Source: an uncultured Lachnospiraceae bacterium
GTDB taxonomy: Bacteria > Bacillota > Clostridia > Lachnospirales > Lachnospiraceae
Length of the DNA: 57,935 nucleotides
Direction: 5' to 3'
Assembly: GCA_910577825.1 (NCBI GenBank)
Contig: CAJTOK010000019.1
Location: forward strand, 1 to 57,935
Shown here: positions 1-7,253 of the stretch, in pieces
Position numbering within the stretch: the first letter of the stretch is position 1
Layout of the letters: each line of letters begins with the position of its first letter
Notes under the pieces: generated by a model
What the model was told of the DNA's origin: nothing
The model's input: only the letters and a program-made list of their open reading frames with translations
The model's database searches: none
Program-made: the position numbers and the translations under genes

Positions 1-88
1 ACGGCGCATAAAGCCCCACAGTACGGGGCTTAAACGCCGGCGGTTCCGTACAGCTTGTTCATTGGAAGCACATTTGGAATTGCCAGCT
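1..88 (-). repeat. Dispersed palindromic repeat, copy A (cut by window start)
   Basis: Read on the minus strand this is the left part of the same element as 468-611. It has the terminal arm AGCTGGCAATTCCAAATGTG, the invariant block CCGCCGGCGTTTAA, a helix AGCCCC/GGGGCT, and the invariant TTTATGCGCC. The window begins inside the element, so its other arm is not visible. The similarity to copy B continues past the terminal repeat by about 15 bases (gccaaag-gta-attagctgg), so A and B form a larger inverted pair. Confidence 0.8.
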
Positions 89-256
89 AATTTACTCTTT
101 GGCATTTAGATAATCATTTAAAAACTTGCAGTACCATATGGCTATATTTTAGAAATACATTTGAAATAATATAGGCGCAATCCCATTAGTTTTAGATAAT
201 AGGTTAAGCCCATAAGGGCTATTTTTAATTTGTTAAATTTTCAAAATATGTATTAA

Positions 257-378
257 CTGGTAAGTTCCAAATGTGCGCTTCCCAAAAATAACTGTACAAA
301 GCCACTTGTGCTTTATGCACCCTTGCTGTGTTGTTATGGTTTGTCTAAATGTCAAATTATTCTAGAACTTTCAAAGTG
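257..378 (+). repeat. Degenerate copy D of the dispersed repeat
   Basis: This stretch starts CTGGTAAGTTCCAAATGTGC, keeps CTGTAC-AAGCC and GCTTTATGCACCC, and ends near TAGAACTTT, all in the order seen in copy B. The central GGCG...CGCC helix is mostly deleted. It lies between copies A and B. It is probably a decayed relic; the alignment was made by eye. Confidence 0.45.
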
Positions 379-467
379 ATGCTTGTAAAAATGGCAAGCC
401 AAAACGAGCCATCCATGTGTAATGTCATTTAAAATTAAAGGTATTTAACAGCCAAAGTGTAGATTAG

Positions 468-665
468 CTGGCAAATTCCAAATGTGCTTCCAATGGACAG
501 CTGTACGGAGCCGCCGGCGTTTAAGCCCTGTATTTTAGGGCTTTATGCGCCCGTTACGTGCGACGTCCAAACGGGAGTGTGCTTGTCCATAGAACACTTT
601 GGAATTGCCAGCCCGGCATTTTTGCAACATTCCCTTAGTTTAGGGACATTTTGGAATTGCCAGCT
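468..665 (+). repeat. Dispersed palindromic repeat, copy B (core 468-611) with an extra terminal arm at 652-665
   Basis: The core runs from CTGGCAAATTCCAAA to TTTGGAATTGCCAG, about 144 bp, and folds back on itself. Inside the outer stem a GGACA/TGTCC stem encloses the invariant block CCGCCGGCGTTTAA, a helix AGCCCT/AGGGCT, then TTTATGCGCC. A second right-hand arm (GGAATTGCCAGCT) follows at 652-665, matching the outermost AGCTGGCA of the left arm, so the copy is nested or has a duplicated end. A 63-codon frame across it is only a by-product. This repeat cluster fills the first 780 bases; I see no protein gene there. Confidence 0.85.
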
Positions 666-714
666 GCTGTTATAAACCTGCTGGTAAACTAGATATAAAA
701 TTTTAAAGAAATGC

Positions 715-753
715 AAAAATACAGGCTGGATATTATATCCAGCCTGTATTTTT
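715..753 (-). terminator. Terminator after the PucR/CdaR-type regulator
   Basis: A perfect inverted repeat pairs AAAAATACAGGCTGGATA with TATCCAGCCTGTATTTTT around a 3-nt loop. It lies just past the regulator's stop codon and carries a U-tract in either orientation. Confidence 0.85.
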
Positions 754-779
754 ATATAGCATATTAAATGATTGGCGTG

Positions 780-1868
780 TTAATACTCAAATGTTTCCAT
801 ATATTTCATATACTTGACTACCATAAGTGCTATTTTAAAAGTTATTGCATCGTCAAATACCCTTAAATCAAGCCCTGTGCTTTTCTCCAGCTTGTCAAGC
901 CTGTATACCAGTGTATTCCTGTGTATATAGAGCTGTCTTGAGGTTTCTGAAACATTTAAGCTGTTTTCAAAAAATTTATTGATAGTGGCAATGGTTTCTT
1001 CGTCAAAGTCATCCGGGGATTTATTGCCAAATATTTCTTTTATAAACATCTTACAAAGCGGCATTGGAAGCTGGTATATAAGACGGCCTATTCCAAGGCT
1101 GCTGTAAGCTATTACATGCTGGTCACTGTAAAATATCTTGCCAACATCAAGAGCCATTTTAGCTTCTTTGTAAGAACGTGATACATCTTTAATCTCGTTA
1201 ACAATAGTGCCATATGCTACATGTACCATTGTCATTGCCTCTGTATTAAGCATGTCAAGAACTACTTTCGCTATCTTTTCCATATCTTCATAATTCTCAT
1301 TCTGCTTAACTTCTTTTACAAGGATAATATTCCTTTCATCAACCTGGGTAATAAAGTCCCTTGTCTTGCTTGCAAAAAGCCCTTTTACTGTTTCAAGGGC
1401 GTTCATGTCCTTTTCGTTCTTAGTTTCTATAAGAAAAACTATCCGTTTGATATTTGTATCAATATGGAGCTTCTTTGCACGGTTATATATGTCTACTAAT
1501 AAAAGGTTGTCTAATAAAAGGTTCTTAATAAAGTTATCTTTATCATACCTTTCTTTATATGCTACTAAAAGATTCTGTATCTGGAATGCAGCAAGCTTGC
1601 CAACCATATAAACATCATCACTGTCACCTTTGGCAAGGATAACATATTCCAGCTGGTGTTCATCAAAAACTTTAAAAAACTGGTATCCCTGTAAAACCTG
1701 GCTGTCTGCTGGAGAGTCTACAAAGGCCATAACAGCTTCTTCGTATTCTTCAATATTATTAATAGTAGTAGCAAGAGCCTTGCCTTCTGTATCCATGATA
1801 CATATATCAATCCTGGTAATATTCTTTAAGCCGTCTATCGTGGTCTGCAGTACCTGGTTAGATATCAT
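780..1868 (-). CDS. PucR/CdaR-family transcriptional regulator
   Basis: A 362-residue DNA-binding regulator. The last 65 residues form a PucR-type helix-turn-helix with the family motif RQLYIHRNTLVYRLDKLE, which identifies the sugar-diacid (CdaR/PucR) group. The middle resembles the GGDEF-like domain of such proteins and the N-terminus may be a ligand-sensing region; neither can be assigned a ligand. The start is ATG with AGGT seven bases upstream. It has its own strong terminator and is read after, on the same strand as, the multi-sugar ABC ATPase at 2080-3192. A role in sugar or sugar-acid response is inferred from that neighbour and the family. Confidence 0.85.
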   Translation of the reverse strand: MISNQVLQTTIDGLKNITRIDICIMDTEGKALATTINNIEEYEEAVMAFVDSPADSQVLQGYQFFKVFDEHQLEYVILAKGDSDDVYMVGKLAAFQIQNLLVAYKERYDKDNFIKNLLLDNLLLVDIYNRAKKLHIDTNIKRIVFLIETKNEKDMNALETVKGLFASKTRDFITQVDERNIILVKEVKQNENYEDMEKIAKVVLDMLNTEAMTMVHVAYGTIVNEIKDVSRSYKEAKMALDVGKIFYSDQHVIAYSSLGIGRLIYQLPMPLCKMFIKEIFGNKSPDDFDEETIATINKFFENSLNVSETSRQLYIHRNTLVYRLDKLEKSTGLDLRVFDDAITFKIALMVVKYMKYMETFEY

Positions 1869-2019
1869 AAATATACCTCCAATATTATTCTAGTGTACTC
1901 TCCATTATTATTGCATAAATACCTGCCTGTAATATATATTACCATCAATTTGCACAAAAGTAAAGTATATTCAATTAATTTTTTATGTATTTATCCCGCT
2001 ATCTGTCATATAAATAAAA

Positions 2020-2052
2020 ACAGGCACTGTACCCTGCATGTACAGCACCTGT
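2020..2052 (-). terminator. Terminator after the multi-sugar ABC ATPase
   Basis: On the minus strand ACAGGTGCTGT pairs with ACAGTGCCTGT through 11 pairs, two of them G-U, followed by TTTTATTT. It separates the ATPase gene from the downstream regulator. Nothing else is seen in the 1869-2019 gap. Confidence 0.75.
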
Positions 2053-2079
2053 AATATATTTTTTAATACATTGCCTGTA

Positions 2080-3192
2080 TTAGTTAGTAATGACTTTTTC
2101 TGTTTCTTTGTCAAATACATGGATTTTGCTTACATCAAGTGCAATCTTAATTGTATCTCCTGGACGTGCAGTGGTACGTGGATTAACACGGACTGTAATA
2201 TCAAATCCTTCTACAGTAAAGTACAGGAATACTTCAGCACCAAGCATTTCATAAACCTTAACTGTAGCATCAAGTACGTTGTCTGTTCCTGAATTAATGT
2301 AAATCTCTTCGTCTTTGATGTCTTCTGGACGTATGCCCATTATAACATCTTTGCCAATATATCCGCCTTCTACTACTTTCTGTGCTTTGCCTTCTGGTAT
2401 CTTAACTGAATATGAACCAAATTCAAGTTTTACATCTGCACCATCTTTAACAGCTTTACAGTTTACAAAGTTCATCTGAGGTGAACCAATAAATCCTGCA
2501 ACGAATACATTGCATGGTTTTGTATAAAGGTCAATAGGTGAAGCAACCTGCTGCATAATACCGTCCTTCATAACAACAATACGTGTACCAAGTGTAAGGG
2601 CTTCTGTCTGGTCATGTGTTACATATATAATTGTAGCTTCAAGTCTCTGGTGGATTTTAGAAATCTCAATACGCATCTGTACACGGAGCTTTGCATCAAG
2701 GTTGGATAAAGGCTCATCCATAAGGAATACTTTAGGATTACGCACAATCGCACGTCCCATGGCAACACGCTGTCTCTGTCCACCTGATAAAGCCTTTGGC
2801 TTACGGTCTAAAAGATGTTCGATATCAAGGATTTTAGCTGCTTCATGTACTAATTTGTCAATTTTTTCCTTTGGAGTCTTTCTTAACTTAAGCCCGAATG
2901 CCATATTATCATAAACTGACATATGAGGATATAATGCGTAGTTCTGGAATACCATTGCAATATCCCTGTCTTTTGGCTCTACATCATTAACAAGGGTATT
3001 GCCAATCCATAACTCACCTGCTGAAATTTCTTCAAGACCTGCAACCATACGGAGCGTTGTAGACTTTCCACAACCTGAAGGACCTACAAAGATGATAAAT
3101 TCCTTATCTGCGATTTCAAGATTAAAATTTTTAACTGCAACAAAACCATTTGGATATGTTTTATTAATGTTCTTTAAAGATAAACTTGCCAT
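2080..3192 (-). CDS. ugpC: Multi-sugar ABC transporter ATP-binding protein (MsmX/UgpC type)
   Basis: This 370-residue ATPase energises carbohydrate uptake ABC transporters. Walker A GPSGCGKST is at residues 37-45, the signature LSGGQRQR at 135-142, and Walker B ending in DE at 159-160. The C-terminal 130 residues are the OB-like regulatory domain of the MalK/MsmX/UgpC group. No permease or binding protein is encoded nearby, which fits the shared 'universal' ATPase role known for MsmX in Firmicutes. The start ATG has TAGGAGG at good spacing. It is monocistronic, with a terminator on its 3' side. Which sugars it serves cannot be told. Confidence 0.9.
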   Translation of the reverse strand: MASLSLKNINKTYPNGFVAVKNFNLEIADKEFIIFVGPSGCGKSTTLRMVAGLEEISAGELWIGNTLVNDVEPKDRDIAMVFQNYALYPHMSVYDNMAFGLKLRKTPKEKIDKLVHEAAKILDIEHLLDRKPKALSGGQRQRVAMGRAIVRNPKVFLMDEPLSNLDAKLRVQMRIEISKIHQRLEATIIYVTHDQTEALTLGTRIVVMKDGIMQQVASPIDLYTKPCNVFVAGFIGSPQMNFVNCKAVKDGADVKLEFGSYSVKIPEGKAQKVVEGGYIGKDVIMGIRPEDIKDEEIYINSGTDNVLDATVKVYEMLGAEVFLYFTVEGFDITVRVNPRTTARPGDTIKIALDVSKIHVFDKETEKVITN

Positions 3193-3393
3193 TATGAATT
3201 TCCTCCTAATTTGTCAAATATAATTGTGCCGTACAAAAATATACGTTTTTCCATCTGCCTATTATGATACACTAACTGGCGCTTTTTTACCATAGACCAA
3301 ATATCCAAAGAAATTTTTTAGTTTTTGTGCAATGCGTATAGAATTTTCTTTTTGGTTTCTAAATACATCAATTTTTACAAATTTTTTAAGGTT

Positions 3394-4260
3394 TTACTGT
3401 CTGTTTTGTCCAAAACCTTCACCAAATACTTCCCTTATTTCAGAAATAATTACAAAAGCATTTTTATCAATATTTTTTACAAGACCTGTCAGTTTTGCAA
3501 TTTCTTTTTTTGCAACTACGCAGAGAAGCATAGGACGGCTGTTATTTGAATACATGCCTTTAGCTTCAATAAGTGTTGCCCCTCTTTCCATTTCTGTAAA
3601 AATCTGCCTGCTTATTTCTTTGTATTCAGGCGAAATTACAAGTACCTGTTTACATGCTTTTCCTCCTGAAAGAATGAAATCCATTACGCTTGATGATACA
3701 AATATTGCTATAACGGCATAAAATGATATATACAGCCCAAATAAAACAGCACCTGTAATAATAACAAGTGAATCAATTATAAATAAGACTGCTGATACGG
3801 GGTAATATGGAATATACCTGCATATTATTGTACTTAAAAGGTCTGTGCCGCCTGTTGAATACCCTGTTGCAAATACAAGCCCCAGCCCAAGCCCTGTAAG
3901 TACGCCCCCTGTTACAGCTGCAAGAAGGTAATCATGCCTTCCCGGGTCAAAAACTGGTATTATATACATTGCCAATGAAAAAAATGTATTGGCAAATAGT
4001 GTTTTGGTAATAAATTCCCTGCCTTTTATAAAAATACCCCATATAAATATTGGTATATTTAATACAAAATTGCTAATCCATACCGGGAATGCAACGCCTG
4101 CCAGTTTATAGGACAAAGATTTGATTACTATTGACAGCCCTGATATGCCGCCTGTAACCATGTCCATTGGTTCATATATCCAGTTTACTGCCGCTGCCAT
4201 TAAAGTTGTGCCTGCTGCAAGGCAAAAAAGTTCCTTTAATAAGATTTTATACTTGCCCAT
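3394..4260 (-). CDS. YitT-family membrane protein
   Basis: A protein of about 288 residues with five or six hydrophobic segments in the first 200 residues and a soluble C-terminal domain of the DUF2179 kind (from about residue 210, KACKQVLVISPEYKEI). This two-part layout is typical of the YitT family. Molecular function is unknown for the family. I chose the ATG at 4260 because GAGG lies six bases upstream; another ATG 12 bases earlier is poorer. It is the last gene of a likely wecG-yitT pair, although a hairpin lies between them. Confidence 0.85.
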   Translation of the reverse strand: MGKYKILLKELFCLAAGTTLMAAAVNWIYEPMDMVTGGISGLSIVIKSLSYKLAGVAFPVWISNFVLNIPIFIWGIFIKGREFITKTLFANTFFSLAMYIIPVFDPGRHDYLLAAVTGGVLTGLGLGLVFATGYSTGGTDLLSTIICRYIPYYPVSAVLFIIDSLVIITGAVLFGLYISFYAVIAIFVSSSVMDFILSGGKACKQVLVISPEYKEISRQIFTEMERGATLIEAKGMYSNNSRPMLLCVVAKKEIAKLTGLVKNIDKNAFVIISEIREVFGEGFGQNRQ

Positions 4261-4277
4261 ATATTTCCTCATTTTAC

Positions 4278-4317
4278 AAAAAAAGATAATGAAGACTTAA
4301 TCCCCATTATCTTTTTT
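4278..4317 (-). terminator. AT-rich hairpin overlapping the end of the glycosyltransferase gene
   Basis: On the minus strand AAAAAAGATAATG pairs with CATTATCTTTTTTT across a 12-nt loop, with U residues after it. The 5' arm is inside the last codons of the upstream glycosyltransferase and the loop contains its stop codon. It could terminate or attenuate transcription into yitT. Confidence 0.5.
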
Positions 4318-5058
4318 ATTTTCTGGTTCTTCACTCTGGTTATTATATTGCACAATTTTCTTACGGAATATGCGTGTCCTGAAAGTTTTTTTAACTGTCT
4401 GCTGCCTGACTATCTTTTCATAGAACCATGAAAGATGCAGCTTCCCAACCCAGGGTGGCATAACTCTTTCACCTGCAAGCACAAGCCCAAAAACCCCTCC
4501 GACTGCTACACAAAGCTTTGCATTAAGTTTTGGTGCATGTTCAATAATCCACCTTTCCTGGAAACCAGGGGGCAAATCTACAACGACAAGGTCTGGAATA
4601 CAGTTATTAATATCATTGACAGCTGCCTCATCTTTAAAGCCGCTGCCATATACGCAGGAACCAGTAATTTTTAAGCCGGGCTGCACCCTTTTGCAGTAAT
4701 CCCGTAAATCCAGCAGTTTTTCTTCACTCTCTGCCATAATATATACTGTCCTGCCGTATCTTTGCAGGTTTTCAAGAACCAGCCCGAAGCTTTTGCAGCT
4801 TACTACCATTCCCCCTGCTTCAAGCACATCTACATGGTGTGTGGCAAGAAGTGCCTCTTCCCCGGGAAGGAATAAATCCGCCTGTTCTATAATTCTGTGG
4901 TAGTCTTTATCTTTAGACGCCCTGTCCAGCAGTTCTGCAGATGCAAAGAATATAACATATAAATGGTCATCTGACAGGTATTCGTTTATTTTCCCAGTAA
5001 AGATGTCATTAGTAAGCATATCAACATCAATATCCATAATTTTTACTGAAGCCTGCAT
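4297..5058 (-). CDS. WecG/TagA/CpsF-family glycosyltransferase
   Basis: A 253-residue protein of the family that adds N-acetylmannosamine(uronate) to lipid-linked sugars in teichoic-acid or surface-polysaccharide synthesis. Family features seen are the N-terminal MDIDVDMLTNDIF, the LPGEEALLA stretch, and the C-terminal VAVGGVFGLVLAGERVMPPW followed by a basic, amphipathic tail with LHLSWFYEKIVRQ. It starts 18 bases after the LCP-like gene ends, so the two are probably co-transcribed and linked to the cell envelope. The Shine-Dalgarno is weak (AAGG, about 12 bases away). Substrates are not predictable. Confidence 0.85.
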   Translation of the reverse strand: MQASVKIMDIDVDMLTNDIFTGKINEYLSDDHLYVIFFASAELLDRASKDKDYHRIIEQADLFLPGEEALLATHHVDVLEAGGMVVSCKSFGLVLENLQRYGRTVYIMAESEEKLLDLRDYCKRVQPGLKITGSCVYGSGFKDEAAVNDINNCIPDLVVVDLPPGFQERWIIEHAPKLNAKLCVAVGGVFGLVLAGERVMPPWVGKLHLSWFYEKIVRQQTVKKTFRTRIFRKKIVQYNNQSEEPENKKDNGD

Positions 5059-5076
5059 AAAATAACCATGCCTTTC

Positions 5077-6318
5077 TTAATTGGCATCTGCCGTACCAAG
5101 AATAATCTCAATATCAAATCCTTCCTGCACATCCCCTGTAACAATTTCAGGGTCTGTAAAATACCCTGCCAGGTCATTCCCAATACCTTTTTCCTTTACA
5201 ATAATTCTTGTATGTGTAAGTGTTTCGTCTGTATAATCACCTATCTGCTTTACAGAAAAGCCAGCCGAATCCAGTTCTGTCTTTGTAGCTGAAGCCAGCC
5301 CGTTTATCCTGCTTCCGTTCAGTACAATTATATCCAGGCCTTTAGAACTTTTTATCTTTTTGTTCTTAGTCTTATTATTTGAAGAAGCAGTAACAGCACT
5401 GTTTCCCTGTGGCTTTGTATAAGTTGTTGTATTATCTGCCAGTTTATTTAAAAATGACTTTGCTGCCTTTGTATCTACCGAAAATATTTTCCCGTTATAT
5501 GTGCCTGGTATGCCCCAGTAATGGAAATAGCTGGCGTCCATTTTTTCATAACATTCTATATAGCCGATTTTATTATAAACAGTAAGGTTTGACTCAACCC
5601 TTTCATACTGTTCTTTAATGTATTCTGCAATCTTTTCCTGGTTTCCCTGGATATCTTTAAGCTGGTTAATGTACGTACTGCTTGCTACGGAAATACTCTG
5701 CGGCACGCTTACTGTCTGTGTCTGCGGGATAGTCCCGTCAGGGCCTGGTGTTGCTGTTTCCTGGCTTATGTCCTGTTTAAACCTGACACGTACCCTTTTT
5801 CTGGTATAATGGCTCTTATAGGTTTCCTGGTCAAGAACTGTATAATAGCTTATCTTAATGCCAAGCATCTTTTCAATAATAAGTTCACCATATCCAAATG
5901 CGTCTTCATTATTGGCAAAATATGTCTTAATCCTTCCAATACGGATAATCTGTGGTATTTCTTCATTAACAGTACACAACTTCTGGTACATTGTAGTAGG
6001 TATGGTATATTCTGTCCTTACAGGGATAGTAACATAATCCATATTATTAGTCTTAGTATTACAAATCTCTACCATAAGGTTTGTAATCCTGTCACCGTTA
6101 CATACATATATAAGGTTCTTTGATACCTCATCAGTCTGTGCATCTTCTATAATATCAGCAATATTTCCTTTTTTTGTCCCTATATTTCCTCCGTTATCAG
6201 AAAGTATTGTATATGATATCTTATAACTTGCAAATCCGACTGCCAATAATATTATTATAAATAAAATAGATTTTAAAAGACTAATAAAAAATACTTTTAC
6301 TACATTATTTTTTTTCAT
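5077..6318 (-). CDS. LCP-like membrane protein with C-terminal LytR_C domain
   Basis: A 413-residue protein with one N-terminal membrane anchor (residues about 10-30), an extracellular region resembling a LytR-CpsA-Psr domain (about 65-280), a basic Asn/Lys-rich linker, and a C-terminal LytR_C domain beginning DIIVLNGSRINGLA. LCP enzymes attach polymers to peptidoglycan. Here the usual Arg/Asp signatures look altered: the family's R-S-D-T-type segment reads DRITNLMV, and the SIPRDT-type segment reads TIPVRT. It may therefore bind rather than transfer polyprenyl-linked glycans. Co-transcription with wecG supports an envelope role. The domain call is by eye. Confidence 0.7.
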   Translation of the reverse strand: MKKNNVVKVFFISLLKSILFIIILLAVGFASYKISYTILSDNGGNIGTKKGNIADIIEDAQTDEVSKNLIYVCNGDRITNLMVEICNTKTNNMDYVTIPVRTEYTIPTTMYQKLCTVNEEIPQIIRIGRIKTYFANNEDAFGYGELIIEKMLGIKISYYTVLDQETYKSHYTRKRVRVRFKQDISQETATPGPDGTIPQTQTVSVPQSISVASSTYINQLKDIQGNQEKIAEYIKEQYERVESNLTVYNKIGYIECYEKMDASYFHYWGIPGTYNGKIFSVDTKAAKSFLNKLADNTTTYTKPQGNSAVTASSNNKTKNKKIKSSKGLDIIVLNGSRINGLASATKTELDSAGFSVKQIGDYTDETLTHTRIIVKEKGIGNDLAGYFTDPEIVTGDVQEGFDIEIILGTADAN

Positions 6319-6523
6319 AATTGTACCTTTCTATACCGTTTATACAGTGGTTCTGATAAAAACATGCTTTTTATTATAGCAAATAAAGCCTGTTATGTAA
6401 AGCCTGCAAATAAGTTGTAAGAAATCATTAACAATTTAAGGATTATTATACCCATTATTTTTTAATATATGATATACTTGGATTAAAAACTGCCACTTGT
6501 GTTTTAAAGGGGGATGGATTAAT

Positions 6524-7249
6524 ATGAAAACTGCTGTTATTACAGGGGCTTCACGTGGTACCGGGTATGCCTGTGCCCTTAAGCTGGCGGGCATGGGATA
6601 CAATATTGCCGTAAACTGCCATAAAAATTCCTGCCTGCTTGACAAGCTGGAGGAGGAAACCCGTAAATATAATATAAAGTGTATTAAACATACTGGCGAT
6701 ATAGGCATTTTTGAAAATGCTGCCAGTTTCTTTGGAATTATAGAGAAAGAAGCAGGAGTGCCTGATGTCCTTATAAATAATGCGGGTGTATCTTATATTG
6801 GCCTTCTGCAGGATATGTCACCTGGTGAATGGGATTATGTGCTGCGTACTAATTTAAGTTCGGTTTTTAACTGCAGCAAGCTTGTAATCCCTCTGATGCT
6901 TAAACGCAAGTCTGGCAAAATAATTAATATTTCATCTGTATGGGGCTGTACTGGTGCTTCGGCAGAAGTGGCATATTCGGCGTCAAAGGGTGGCATTAAT
7001 GCCTTTACAATGGCTCTTGCAAAAGAACTTGCACCAAGTAATATACAGGTTAATGCCATAGCGTGTGGGATTATAGATACTGATATGAACAAATCATTCA
7101 GCAAAGAAGAACTGGATGCTATAAAAGAAGAAATCCCAGCCTGCCGCATTGGCACTCCTGGCGATGTGGCAGCACTTGTATGCCAGCTTGCAGAGAGTGG
7201 CAGCTATCTTACAGGCCAGGTAATAAAGCTTGACGGCGGCTGGATTTAA
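6524..7249 (+). CDS. Short-chain dehydrogenase/reductase (FabG-like)
   Basis: A 241-residue NAD(P)-dependent oxidoreductase. The nucleotide-binding motif TGASRGTGYA is near the N-terminus, NNAG follows at mid-length, and the Ser-Tyr-Lys catalytic set is visible as ISSVWG and YSASKGG. The C-terminal TGQVIKLDGGW is typical of 3-oxoacyl-ACP reductases. I start it at the ATG at 6524 because AAGGGGG lies nine to ten bases upstream; an in-frame TTG at 6497 is less likely. It stands alone between two minus-strand genes, so it may act in fatty-acid or secondary metabolism rather than be the housekeeping fabG. Confidence 0.88.
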   Translation: MKTAVITGASRGTGYACALKLAGMGYNIAVNCHKNSCLLDKLEEETRKYNIKCIKHTGDIGIFENAASFFGIIEKEAGVPDVLINNAGVSYIGLLQDMSPGEWDYVLRTNLSSVFNCSKLVIPLMLKRKSGKIINISSVWGCTGASAEVAYSASKGGINAFTMALAKELAPSNIQVNAIACGIIDTDMNKSFSKEELDAIKEEIPACRIGTPGDVAALVCQLAESGSYLTGQVIKLDGGWI

Positions 7250-7253
7250 ATAT

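Noticed and set aside
484..675. 63-codon frame in repeat copy B
   Set aside because: It runs through a palindromic repeat, has no ribosome site, and is not kept in copy C.
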